Source: Couchioplanes caeruleus (GTDB lineage Bacteria > Actinomycetota > Actinomycetes > Mycobacteriales > Micromonosporaceae). From it: 64,000 nucleotides of DNA. Positions 1-9,144 of the stretch are shown piece by piece. Each line of letters begins with the position of its first letter. Within the stretch, counting starts at the first letter, position 1. Both the position numbers and the translations under genes were made by a program. The notes beneath the pieces were generated by a model. That model saw only the letters and a program-made list of their open reading frames with translations, searched no databases and was not told where the DNA came from. Location: the NCBI RefSeq assembly GCF_003751945.1, contig NZ_RJKL01000001.1, forward strand, positions 3,596,001 to 3,660,000, given 5' to 3'.

Positions 1-200
1 TTGATCTTCCACGCCTTACGCAGCACCCGCCGCCCGTCACGATCCGCCCGGACGTAGCGAATGGCCGGTATCCCGAACTTGGCCAGCACCACGACTGCCA
101 TCAGGACGAGCGCCACCCACCCGAGTTTGGTCACGAATTGTGGGAGCTGAACCACGAGGTCCGCGATTCGCTCTGCCGCTTCCGGGGACATCTCGCTCAC
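1..200 (-). CDS. N-terminal part of an element membrane protein, possibly FtsK/SpoIIIE-like (partial)
   Basis: This frame is open from a GTG at 200 to the window edge, so only about 66 residues are visible. They show a short polar start, one hydrophobic segment (GWVALVLMAVVVLAKFGI) and then a basic stretch. The GTG overlaps the TGA of the upstream SCO3933-type gene (GTGA), so the two are translationally coupled. In actinomycete integrative elements the gene after this regulator is often a TraB/FtsK-type DNA translocase with an N-terminal membrane anchor. That position and the membrane-plus-basic start suggest the same here, but no ATPase motif lies inside the window, so the function is an inference. 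Confidence 0.5.
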   Translation of the reverse strand, partial: MSEMSPEAAERIADLVVQLPQFVTKLGWVALVLMAVVVLAKFGIPAIRYVRADRDGRRVLRKAWKI

Positions 201-520
201 CCGACCTTCACGGTGGTGAGTGCCGCAGCCCGGAACATTTGCCAGGCTCGGCCGTTCTTCTCCCCCGCGATCAGGGTGAGGCCGGTCGCTTTGACCAGTT
301 GACCCGTCGTCAACCCCTGCGGCACAGACGGCTGCGGGATTGAAACCCGCAGCACCTGCGGCTGGCCGCCGTCCATGATCAGCGACAACGGCACCTCGGC
401 CAGTGCGGCACCGGTATCCCGGTCGGTCGCCGGAACCTGCTTCTCCTTGTCCTTGAACTGCGGCACTGGCGGGGCCAGCACCAGCAACGGACGACTCACA
501 TCAATCGGTAGGACTAGCAC
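197..520 (-). CDS. SCO3933-type regulatory protein of an integrative element
   Basis: The product is about 107 residues. Its pattern matches the SCO3933/Pra-like family found in actinomycete integrative and conjugative elements: an N-terminal strand (VLPIDVSRPLLV), a central segment around KEKQVPATDRDTG, and a C-terminal part ending in WQMFRAAALTTV. The family is thought to help control replication, integration and excision of pSAM2-like elements. I chose the GTG at 520 because a GAGGAG ribosome-binding site lies about five bases upstream; the TTG at 574 has none. The stop overlaps the GTG of the next gene. The divergent GntR gene begins about 150 bp away, so both may share a regulated promoter region. 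Confidence 0.6.
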   Translation of the reverse strand: MLVLPIDVSRPLLVLAPPVPQFKDKEKQVPATDRDTGAALAEVPLSLIMDGGQPQVLRVSIPQPSVPQGLTTGQLVKATGLTLIAGEKNGRAWQMFRAAALTTVKVG

Positions 521-667
521 AAGTACTCCTCGTTCCAGGCTCCGCCCTTGTGGCGTGAACCTCGGGAAGCACAAGTTACACGTGACAATCCTTGCTCACA
601 AGATCCTGAGCTAGAAACCTGAGATGCTCAGGTAGCTCAGCCTTCACGTGACGGATAGCATCCGAGG

Positions 668-1285
668 GTGACCTACCCAGCGGACGACAAGCGGGCACTC
701 TTCGTGCGGGTCGTCGACGACATCGTTGACCAAATCCGCACGGGCAAGCTCACCGCCGAGGACAAGCTTCCGACCGCGCGAAAGATGGCCGAGATCTACG
801 ATGTCGCCTCCATGACCGCGCAACGGGCACTCCGCGAGCTGCAAGCCATGGGCCTCACCTACGGCATCGTCGGCAAGGGGACTTTCGTCCACCCCGAAGC
901 CGCAGAACGGGTCAGGACCAACATCGATGGCAAGCGCCGCCCCAACAAGGCAGCGCAAAGCATCGACGAGGGTCTTGATCCCGCCACCGCCACATACCTT
1001 CTTAAGCGCGATGAAATGGCGACGAAGGCGTCGGAATGGCTCGAATCCCTGCCGCTGCGCGACAAAGCCAAGAGTCAACGACTCCAGGACGAGCTAGCCC
1101 AGATCCACGCAGAACTCACCCTCCTGCAAGCCATCGTCGAAGGCGACCAGGACGTTGATCCCGACAGCCCGCTCGGCCGCTACCGCGCGAACCTTACCCA
1201 AGCGGCTACACCGAACCCTGACACTGTCGCGGACGACGCAGCGTCCCGAGCGAAGCGAGACGACCCACCCAGCACCCAGAGGTAG
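668..1285 (+). CDS. GntR-family transcriptional regulator of the integrative element
   Basis: The first 75 residues form a GntR winged helix-turn-helix, with recognisable pieces IRTGKLTAEDKLPTARKMAE, MTAQRALRELQAMGL and GKGTFV. The remaining 130 residues are charged and have no recognised effector domain. It starts at GTG 668. It is divergent from the SCO3933-type gene. In pSAM2-like elements a GntR protein (KorSA) represses the replication/excision operon, so this one probably controls the flanking minus-strand element genes. The DNA binding is clear from sequence; the target is inferred. Confidence 0.8.
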   Translation: MTYPADDKRALFVRVVDDIVDQIRTGKLTAEDKLPTARKMAEIYDVASMTAQRALRELQAMGLTYGIVGKGTFVHPEAAERVRTNIDGKRRPNKAAQSIDEGLDPATATYLLKRDEMATKASEWLESLPLRDKAKSQRLQDELAQIHAELTLLQAIVEGDQDVDPDSPLGRYRANLTQAATPNPDTVADDAASRAKRDDPPSTQR

Positions 1286-1748
1286 TCCCGCAGAACGAAC
1301 GGACGGCCACACTGGCTCAAACTATCTATACAAGTATCAAGCCGGCCCGGCCGGGACCGCGCGCTACGCCTTCGGCCCGCGCACGACCCGGCCCCACTCC
1401 CGAACCAACCAGCATCGGCACCCGCGTCTCGATGAGCACCAGGCCGCGACGATCGCTGACTGTGGCCAAGGCACTAACCCGCTTCCGGCGATCGACGCCG
1501 CACCGCTGCGCGGCACGCCACCAATGACCACACCGAGAGGCGGCCGGCATGATGGCCGGCGTCTCATTGAGATATCTACATCTAATGCGAACGTCTGACA
1601 TCAACCCTGACCGCAACCCAGTCGACCACCCACGCCCGGCATTGCACCACGAAAGCACTGGCCTGCGGAGCGTAATGGCGGTGTAGCTTCCTACGGGAGC
1701 AGTCCAAGCTGTATGTGCGCCTTCCCGGAATGATTCACAGGCAGAAAC
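1286..1748. other. Intergenic stretch with one short hairpin, no convincing gene
   Basis: No open frame here shows a recognisable protein. A hairpin GCCGGC-(6)-GCCGGC lies at 1543-1560 and could end transcription of the GntR gene, although no T-tract follows. The stretch probably marks the boundary between the integrative-element genes and the toxin locus. I see no tRNA or attachment-site repeat in it. Confidence 0.4.
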
Positions 1749-2057
1749 CTACAAAGGAAAGTCACTATGCCAGGGAGCGTCTAGCGCCTCAGGATCGACT
1801 CCGGCTTCACAGACCGCACCATCAATTTCCTCGATGTTATCCACGACCCGTTCGTACGGCTTTGTCATGTCGTCTTCGAAGAAGCATTCGTCGTTATCAA
1901 CGAGGTGTTTAGGAACCTCGATAGCGACGACCCGGAAGCGGCCATCCTGGCGAGGAACGACCCATACCCAGGAATAGTGGTCAGCTTGCCCTGATTCGCG
2001 TCGCGCAGCGATAGAGGACTTGCTCATGACCAGGCGGTTCTTGGCCTGAGTTTTCAC
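1749..2057 (-). CDS. Candidate immunity protein for the RHS toxin
   Basis: The product is about 102 residues, acidic in its second half (DDMTKPYERVVDNIEEID), with no signal peptide or membrane segment, so it should be cytoplasmic. Its GTG start overlaps the TGA of the large RHS toxin gene (GTGA), so it is translated directly after the toxin. A small acidic cytoplasmic protein immediately downstream of a variable toxin tip is the standard arrangement for the cognate immunity protein in polymorphic toxin systems. I do not recognise the family. Methionine 11 (about 2027) is an alternative start. Confidence 0.65.
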   Translation of the reverse strand: MKTQAKNRLVMSKSSIAARRESGQADHYSWVWVVPRQDGRFRVVAIEVPKHLVDNDECFFEDDMTKPYERVVDNIEEIDGAVCEAGVDPEALDAPWHSDFPL

Positions 2058-5000
2058 TTGCCACCCCAGAAAATTCGGACGATGGGACCGTCGAAGGTAT
2101 GGACTTGGAGGTGCGGCAACGCGCCGTCCACGTTCCCAGCGCCATGCCCCAGGACGCGACCATCTGCACCGACTTGGTCATCCCAGTGATAGGTTCCGCG
2201 CTTCTCGCCAAAATACTGCTTCGTGCCGACGCCATCGAAGCCGGACGCATTTCGATAACCTTGCCCCTGATACTTCCCCAGGAACAGTTCTTCGGCTTCC
2301 GCACGAGAACCAACTGTAATCTTTGTTGCGCCTTGGTCCAGGGAACGCGCCCCAGAACTGACGCGCCCGCTGCTCCATGGGATTTCACCGCCGCAGTTAT
2401 GTACAAGTACCGGCGTGTTGCCTGCGAGCACATAGTACGTGTTGATGTCGGCGACGGTGAGGTTGTACATCGTTCGCACGCCGTCGTAGGACCGCACTCC
2501 CGTGACCGGCCGGACAGAGCCGTCGGAGGCACGCAATCTAGCCGCGGTGGTCAGATCGCCGGCATCGACCCAATCGTCGGTGGACTCGTCCCAGAAGGGG
2601 TGTTCCTGAGTCGTCTGGATCAGCGCAGGTTCGCCATCCGCGGTGCGAACAGTGAGGTCCGTGAACTCTTTGTCGTCGTTCACGTGGGTCGCGGTGACCT
2701 CGCGAGCCTCCGTACGATCCGTCTTCGGGTCCGTAGCGAGGACCTTGTCGCCAACCTCGATGTCGACGATCGGCTTTGTCGTCCCGTCGGCCATGAGGAC
2801 GCGGGTCTTCGCCGAGAAGCTGTTAACGCAGGCCTTGGCTGTGCCCCGGGCCAGGTCGTCCAAGACGTCGAAGGCTTCGATGGAGAGGCGGGTCGAGGCC
2901 ATCACTTTGCCGACCAACGCCGCGCTGGCGCCGCTCTCTTCGCTGACCGCCATTCTTGCCATTGCAGCGGACTCGGGATCCTGGCCGCTCGCCTTGGCGG
3001 CCTGGGCACCCACGGCGTCGTGGATAGCCTGGGCGTAGACCGTCGTGCACAGACCGCTTTCTTGCATGCACGCCCGGTCCATCATGCGAAGGAGCTTGAC
3101 GTCGTTGCTGAGCGCGTCCCATCCACTGCCGTAGCTGGCGCGGAACATATGGTAGGCGTTGTTGATCTGGTCGGCGTACTTGGGGAGGTTCTCGACCTGG
3201 TCGCGTGTGACGGTCGCACCACCGATGATGGCGCTCTTCCCGTCGTTGGCGTATTCGACCGGGACAGGGTTCCGGTTGCCTCTGTTGCGGTTCTTGGTGT
3301 TGTTGTCGACCCATCCGTTTATCGGGCCTGACTTGGCCTTCGGCGCGACCGGGACTGCGTTGTTGCAGGAGCTGCGGCCGCCGCCGTTGCCGCAGTCCGG
3401 TCTCAATCCTGACGGGTCCGAGAGCGTGCTGGGGTTGTTGTTGCTGTAGGAGTAGCCGTTCCACTGCTGCGGGTCCATCAGGTCCTGGACCGGGTCCACG
3501 GACAGGAAGCGGCCCAGGCTCGGGTCGTACACCCGGGCGCCGATGTTGAGCAGGCCGCTGGCGTCGATGTCACCGCCGACGAAGCCCTTGAGCGTCGGCC
3601 ACTGCACCGCCGCGCCGCGGTTGTCTCCGTATGGCTGCTGGCGGCGCTTGGTGACCTTCTGGGTGTACGCGTTGACCGACACCGTCTGCGTGCCGTGGTG
3701 GTCGTTGAAGAGCCAGGTCAGGGACTGGGCTGCTCCGGTACGCGCGGCGACCGTCTTGCCGCCGAAGGAGTAGTACCGGATGGCCGTGGCCGCCGTGGCG
3801 GAGGGCGCCCGGCGCAGTTCCATGCCGGGCAGGTACACCGTCGTGCCCGTGGAGTCGCGGTGGACCAGGCGGCCGCCCTCGGGGCCGTAGATGTTCGTGG
3901 TGGTGGTCTTGTCGTTCTCCACGATCGTCGCCTGCCGGCCTTCGCTGTCCCAGGTCAGCGTCTGGCCCGGGCGGGAGGTCGTGTTACCGGCGGCGTCGTA
4001 GCCGTACGTGGTCGTCTTCGGTGTCGTCTGGCCCGGTTCCAGGGTCGAGGTGGCCGTGACCGCGTGCGGGCGGACCACGCCAGGGCCAGGTGCCGGGACC
4101 GTGTACGTGGTGGTCTTGTCGCCCGCGGCGGTGTGGCTGACCTGCTTGGTGCGGTTGCCGAGGTTGTCGATCGTCCAGTCGAACCAGAACGGGGCCGGGC
4201 CGCCCATGTTCGCCACGGACGGTGCTGTGGAGCAGGCCACGCCGGCCCTCGGGGTCCAGGCGGAGGTGAGGCGCTGCAGGGGGTCGTAGCCGTAGCACTG
4301 GGTGTCGGCGTCGCCCACCTGCGGGGTGTCGGCGATGGAGAGCAGGTTGCCGTTGTGCTCCCAGGCGTAGGCGCGTTGGGAGACCGTGCGCCCCGCGGTC
4401 TCGGTCTGGACCTTGATCTCTTGCAGGCGGCGGGTGTCGCGCTCGTAGGAGACCGCTTCCTCGGCGTAGACGCCGCCGGCGATCTTCAGGGTGGTGACGG
4501 TCGGCTCGCCGAACGCGGTGTACCGCTGGGCGGCCACGTAGGAGCCCATGTTCGGCAGGTTGGTGTCCAGGCTGGTGGGCAGGCCCGAAACCGCGTCGTA
4601 CCGGATGGTGAGCGCTTCGGGGGTGAGGTCGGCGGCGTCCGGATAGGTCATGCCGGTCGGTGCGCCATTGTAGGGCGAGTACTGGTAGCCGAACACGTAC
4701 GTGCCGGCGAGGCCCGTCTCGGCGGCGGGGATCACGTAGTGCTCGCCCGCGACGGCGTATCGGGGGGTGAAGCCGCGGGCCTGCCACTTGTACTGGTTGC
4801 CGTTGTCGTACCGGATCGCCTGGGTCAGTTGGCCTCGGACCGCATCCTCGGTGAAGAGGTAGTCGTACTTCCACTCGGCGCGCTTGTTCGCGTCCGCCAC
4901 CGTGGAGTCGTAAACGCCAGTCTTGCGACCCATCCAGTCGTAGGTGTACCGGAGTGTCTTGCCGCGCGCGTCGGTCGTCGACTCGAGCTCGTCGTACGCG

Positions 5001-8000
5001 GTGTAGGTAGAGGTCGTCTTGCCGCTGTCCGGGTCCGTCCTCTCGATCACGCGGCCCTTGACGTCGTACTTCATGGCCCATTCGTTGCCGGCGGAGTCCT
5101 TGACCGACGTGAGCTGGTCCTTGGCGTTGTAGCCGTACGTCGTCGCCAGGAAGGCACCGGAGAGACCCACCGGCGTGTGGTACTGCCGGGCCTCGACGGT
5201 CCGACCCTGGGTATCGACGACCGTCGTGGTGGGGGTGCCGCCCTTGGGCGGGACGACCGTCGTGCGGTCACCTTCGTACGAGGTCGTGGTGCGCCACTTC
5301 TCGACGATGTTGGTCACGCCGTCGCCCGAGCGGAACGCCACCGCGGTCGGGCGGCTTGCCCGGTCGTAGTGCGTCACGGTTTGGGTGGGCACCGCCCATT
5401 CCGGCTGCCACCACAGAGTGCCCGACGGTTCGCCCTGACCGGCGTGTGCGCCGAACGCCATCTCGGCGCGGCCGTGCCCGTCGTAGAGGGTGTCGGAGAC
5501 GATCCGGCCGCCGCCGACCGCCTTGGTCTGCGTCTGCCGGGGCCGCAGGAGGCCGTCGAAGATCGCGTACGAGACGTTGGTGCCGCCGGCCGCGTTCAGG
5601 GTCTCGGTCTTCACGTACGGGTACGCCGAACGTGAGCCGCTGTAGAAGTAGGTGTACTTCGACGACGGCTGCGTCTGGTGTGCCTGGCGAGACCACCCGA
5701 CGTCCCACACCTGGGAGGTGCGGCCCAGGGCGTCGTAGGCGACCTCGGTCACGTACCCGTTGGGGTCGGTGACTTTCTCCGCCTTCGCCCAGGCGGGGTT
5801 GACCTTCGTAGTGGTCTTCCAGCCCTTCTGGTTGGTCTGGGTGCGACCGGTGGTGAGGCTCTTCGCCGGGCTGAGGACCGTGGTGACGGTGTTACCCCGC
5901 ACGTCCGTCGAGGTCAGCTGACGGCCGAAGTCGTCGAAGGTGGCCCGGCTGGCTGTCTGCCATACGGTGCCACCGGAGGGGGTCCAGTCCTGCAAGGTGT
6001 CGGTGCGGGTCAGCGCACCGTGCACCGGCGTCGTGTCGGAGCTGGTAGCCCCGTCGTAGAAGCTCACTCCGTCGGCGAGCATGTGCTCGGCCTTGGTCGG
6101 GGCGGTAGCGCACGGCAGTGCCTTCACCGTCAGCCGCTTCACCGTGGCAAGCAGATTCTTGCCGACATTGCGGTTGTACGACGTGGTCGCACATGTCTCG
6201 TCGCCGGACTTGGCGATGTCGCCGTTCTCCTGCACCGAGACCGGCATCCCATAGTCGTCGACCGTCATGGTGGTGCTGGTCGTGCTCCAGCCCCGAGCAC
6301 CGTCGACGCCCAGCGCCGTACCCGAGTAGATCGTCTTGACACCGGCGTAGCGGGCGGTGACGGTGTCGCCGTTGATGGTCCGCGACGCGGTCGGATCTGA
6401 GCGTCTCGGGACGTTGACCGTCTTGCTGACCGGCTTGTCCTCGGTGCCGTTGTAGGTGACCTGTTCGCGGACCATGCCGGCGTACTGGTCCTCGTCGTAC
6501 ACGGTCTCAGAGCCCAGCGTCGCGGGCACCGTGACCGTGCGCGTGCCTCCGCTCGGCGCGGCCTTGTCGCCGTGCATACCGCGTAGGTACGTCGTCTTCG
6601 TCAGCGACTTGTTCGCATCACCGACCTGCGTGGTCACGGTGGCGTAGCCGCGGAACTGGTCCCAGGTCTTGCGTTTGGGTTTGGTGAGCCCGTCGTCGTC
6701 GGCGAAGTGCCAGGCGGGCGTTCCGCCGTACGTGTAATAGGTGTTGACTGTCGGCGCCTGATGGCCGTCCGCCAGCTGGGTGTCCGTTTGAGAGACCTGG
6801 GTGACGACGTACTTGTGCCACCACTCGGTGATGTCCGGCCCGCCGGGGTTGAGCGGATCCGGCCCGATCACCGGATAACAGCGCCGGGTGTTGGTGTGCG
6901 GCGAGGACGGCAGGTCACCGGACGTGCAGTCAGGCAACGAGTAGGACACCTGGATCCGCGACCCGGTTTCGCTGTAGATGTTGCTCAGCCGCTGCCAGTT
7001 GTTCGTCGTGTTCGTCTTGGTCAGGACGCGGTTGCGCATCGCCACGGGCTCGAGCGTCACCGGCGGCAGCGTCACAGTGCCGCCGACGTGACCGGCGTGC
7101 ACGATCGTCTTCAGCCAGAGACCTCCCTTTTCCCCGTCGCCCGGCGACGGGAAGGAGTGCTCGAAGGTGTACGAGTCGACGTTCTGCCAATCCGGGGTGG
7201 CCTTCGTGGTGTCCCAGATGCGCGTCGTCACCTTGGCAAGGCGCTTGGTCGTCCAGAACGTGGGGGCCATGTCGTCGCACTCGGTCGCGCTCGCCTTGCA
7301 CTCCTGGTCCCACGGGGTATCCGGCCAGTGCGAGCCGTCGTGCTTCGTGCAGTCGGACAGGCATCGGTCGGCGGTGTCGAAGGCGACCTGAACGAGCGGG
7401 CTGACGGAACGGTCCGAGGTGCCCCGGTCCCAGGTGCCGTAGTCGATCCGGCGCAGGGCCCCGCCACGGACATAGGAGACGTTCTCCGATTCCTTGGCCT
7501 CGGCGGCGTACTGGTTGGTCTCCTTGTCGTACCAGAAGGAGATCGTGTTGCCGCGGGTGTCGATGGCGTAGTCGAGGTTCCAACGCCATGCCTGCGTCAC
7601 GCGGGAGTCGTGGAACTTGGCGGCGTGCTTCGGCTCGCCGTCGTGGTTGCTGTAGACGGGAACCGTCCACGCCGAGTTCGTGTCCGACGTCTCGCCGGGA
7701 AGCTTGTTGCGTCCGAAGAAATACTGGGTGCCGTCGGTCGAGGTGACCTTCCAGTGCTCGCCGTCGTCGTCACCGTTGGTGGTGCCGGTCAGCCTTTCGA
7801 TCCGCGAGCCGTCCTCGGCACGGGAGTGCCAGCCGTTGCCGGCTTCAAAGATCAGCTCCGTGCTGCTGCCGCCCAGCGACATGGTGGCGTTCTGCGAGCG
7901 CCAGCACAGGTCGCCGGTGTGTTCGGGATTGTTGTCCTCACCGGCCTTGTCCTCGGAACACGGCACGTAGCGGCGCTCGATGAAGCCCGGCGAGTACTCG

Positions 8001-8950
8001 AAACCCTCACCGATCCACGACGGCTGGTTGTTGGTCGCCGACGAACGCCCATCAACGCTGGACGAGGAGTAGGAGATGCCTACCTCCGGCTGCGGACCGC
8101 CCATTCCGGCTGGCATCCGCATCGGATACGACCAGCTGAAGTCGCCCGACGAACCACCCGCGGACCAGGTCGACGACGCCGACAACGACGTCGCACCGAA
8201 GTCCCCGGAATCACCCGCCGGCGCCGCGGCCAGCGCGACGAGAACGGCGGCCGGCGCCCGGCGGGCCGCAAGCCGATTCGCCGCAGCGCCGCTCCCCACG
8301 CCGGTCACCTCCGCGGTGACCGTCTTCGCGGCCGGGTCGTTGCGCGACGGCAGCGGCGTGGCGGCACACCCCGCCCGGTCCGGGGTCGTCAACGCACACT
8401 CCGGCAGCGACCACAGGCGCAGCCGTGACGACCAGCCACCGCCATAGGCGTACTGGTAGGCCGAGTAGTTCATGGACACCGAGGCCGGTCCGGAAAGCCG
8501 GGCGACCACACCCGCACGCCACCGTTCCGGCACCGCCGCCCGATCGACCACCACCGCGGTGGGCTTCTCGGTCGTGGCCTGGGCGGCGACCCGGCCGGCC
8601 TTACGGGCCGGGGCCGCAGCCACGGATGTGCCCGCGGCCGGCCAAACTGGCGCCGGTAGCTGGACTTCGGGAAGCTCCTTCGGCTTCCAGGCGATGCCAC
8701 GCACCTCGGAGCCCGCCGCTCTGATGTCTGCCTGCGAGGCCAGACGAGCCGGATGCACCGGCTCCGCCTGCGCGGCCGGAGCGACGGACAGGGTCGAGCC
8801 CACGAGTACGCCCACCGCACCGACCGTGATCGTCGCCTTGACGCGATTCAAGCTGATCGCCCGAGCCCAGGCTCCGGAAACTCGCATGTGGACAGCACGA
8901 ATCTTCGCCACCGACGTCTCCCCGTAAGTACCAGTGCGGCGGGCAGACAT
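2054..8950 (-). CDS. Secreted RHS/YD-repeat polymorphic toxin with pretoxin Hint domain
   Basis: This 2298-residue protein has a late signal peptide (hydrophobic stretch near residues 40-60, ending APAAQAEP). An SpvB/TcdB-like region follows at about 250-400, then many YD repeats (GYNAKDQLTS, YDALGRTSQV, YDAAGNTTSR types). The RHS core ends near residue 1848 with RFLSVDPV and DPSGL. A pretoxin Hint autoprotease lies at about 2038-2188; it begins CVNSF, contains TRVLMADGTTKPI and ends VLVHNC. The last 100 residues are the toxin tip (KGTYHWDDQ-like and LPHLQVHTFDGPIVRIFW-type motifs), whose activity I cannot name. In RHS toxins the shell encloses the tip and Hint cleavage frees it. The downstream gene is the likely immunity gene. 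ATG 8950 has an AGAAGAAG upstream. Confidence 0.9.
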   Translation of the reverse strand: MSARRTGTYGETSVAKIRAVHMRVSGAWARAISLNRVKATITVGAVGVLVGSTLSVAPAAQAEPVHPARLASQADIRAAGSEVRGIAWKPKELPEVQLPAPVWPAAGTSVAAAPARKAGRVAAQATTEKPTAVVVDRAAVPERWRAGVVARLSGPASVSMNYSAYQYAYGGGWSSRLRLWSLPECALTTPDRAGCAATPLPSRNDPAAKTVTAEVTGVGSGAAANRLAARRAPAAVLVALAAAPAGDSGDFGATSLSASSTWSAGGSSGDFSWSYPMRMPAGMGGPQPEVGISYSSSSVDGRSSATNNQPSWIGEGFEYSPGFIERRYVPCSEDKAGEDNNPEHTGDLCWRSQNATMSLGGSSTELIFEAGNGWHSRAEDGSRIERLTGTTNGDDDGEHWKVTSTDGTQYFFGRNKLPGETSDTNSAWTVPVYSNHDGEPKHAAKFHDSRVTQAWRWNLDYAIDTRGNTISFWYDKETNQYAAEAKESENVSYVRGGALRRIDYGTWDRGTSDRSVSPLVQVAFDTADRCLSDCTKHDGSHWPDTPWDQECKASATECDDMAPTFWTTKRLAKVTTRIWDTTKATPDWQNVDSYTFEHSFPSPGDGEKGGLWLKTIVHAGHVGGTVTLPPVTLEPVAMRNRVLTKTNTTNNWQRLSNIYSETGSRIQVSYSLPDCTSGDLPSSPHTNTRRCYPVIGPDPLNPGGPDITEWWHKYVVTQVSQTDTQLADGHQAPTVNTYYTYGGTPAWHFADDDGLTKPKRKTWDQFRGYATVTTQVGDANKSLTKTTYLRGMHGDKAAPSGGTRTVTVPATLGSETVYDEDQYAGMVREQVTYNGTEDKPVSKTVNVPRRSDPTASRTINGDTVTARYAGVKTIYSGTALGVDGARGWSTTSTTMTVDDYGMPVSVQENGDIAKSGDETCATTSYNRNVGKNLLATVKRLTVKALPCATAPTKAEHMLADGVSFYDGATSSDTTPVHGALTRTDTLQDWTPSGGTVWQTASRATFDDFGRQLTSTDVRGNTVTTVLSPAKSLTTGRTQTNQKGWKTTTKVNPAWAKAEKVTDPNGYVTEVAYDALGRTSQVWDVGWSRQAHQTQPSSKYTYFYSGSRSAYPYVKTETLNAAGGTNVSYAIFDGLLRPRQTQTKAVGGGRIVSDTLYDGHGRAEMAFGAHAGQGEPSGTLWWQPEWAVPTQTVTHYDRASRPTAVAFRSGDGVTNIVEKWRTTTSYEGDRTTVVPPKGGTPTTTVVDTQGRTVEARQYHTPVGLSGAFLATTYGYNAKDQLTSVKDSAGNEWAMKYDVKGRVIERTDPDSGKTTSTYTAYDELESTTDARGKTLRYTYDWMGRKTGVYDSTVADANKRAEWKYDYLFTEDAVRGQLTQAIRYDNGNQYKWQARGFTPRYAVAGEHYVIPAAETGLAGTYVFGYQYSPYNGAPTGMTYPDAADLTPEALTIRYDAVSGLPTSLDTNLPNMGSYVAAQRYTAFGEPTVTTLKIAGGVYAEEAVSYERDTRRLQEIKVQTETAGRTVSQRAYAWEHNGNLLSIADTPQVGDADTQCYGYDPLQRLTSAWTPRAGVACSTAPSVANMGGPAPFWFDWTIDNLGNRTKQVSHTAAGDKTTTYTVPAPGPGVVRPHAVTATSTLEPGQTTPKTTTYGYDAAGNTTSRPGQTLTWDSEGRQATIVENDKTTTTNIYGPEGGRLVHRDSTGTTVYLPGMELRRAPSATAATAIRYYSFGGKTVAARTGAAQSLTWLFNDHHGTQTVSVNAYTQKVTKRRQQPYGDNRGAAVQWPTLKGFVGGDIDASGLLNIGARVYDPSLGRFLSVDPVQDLMDPQQWNGYSYSNNNPSTLSDPSGLRPDCGNGGGRSSCNNAVPVAPKAKSGPINGWVDNNTKNRNRGNRNPVPVEYANDGKSAIIGGATVTRDQVENLPKYADQINNAYHMFRASYGSGWDALSNDVKLLRMMDRACMQESGLCTTVYAQAIHDAVGAQAAKASGQDPESAAMARMAVSEESGASAALVGKVMASTRLSIEAFDVLDDLARGTAKACVNSFSAKTRVLMADGTTKPIVDIEVGDKVLATDPKTDRTEAREVTATHVNDDKEFTDLTVRTADGEPALIQTTQEHPFWDESTDDWVDAGDLTTAARLRASDGSVRPVTGVRSYDGVRTMYNLTVADINTYYVLAGNTPVLVHNCGGEIPWSSGRVSSGARSLDQGATKITVGSRAEAEELFLGKYQGQGYRNASGFDGVGTKQYFGEKRGTYHWDDQVGADGRVLGHGAGNVDGALPHLQVHTFDGPIVRIFWGGK

Positions 8951-9144
8951 TAAGCTTCTTCTAAGGCTCTGTCCAGTGGCCTTCCGGAAAGTAGCGGCCT
9001 ATCCGCACCGATAGAGCCGCCCATATCGCCCATATCGCCGCGCGATGTGGGAACCGTAACTCGAACACGATTCTCGTTTACATTCATCGTGATCACCGCC
9101 TACAGTGATGCGCGCTTTGCCGCCACGACTACGGGGGTCTGACT
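8951..9144. promoter_or_regulatory. Divergent promoter region between RHS toxin and LamG gene
   Basis: About 194 bp separate the two divergent starts. It contains the most AT-rich stretch nearby (around 9060-9110) and must hold promoters for both genes. I could not single out clear -35/-10 boxes. Shared control of the toxin and the adjacent surface protein is plausible. Confidence 0.4.

Noticed and set aside
3695..5635. A plus-strand open frame of about 646 codons opposite the RHS gene
   Set aside because: It is a shadow of the YD-repeat coding strand; composition is repetitive and no start signal or domain is seen.
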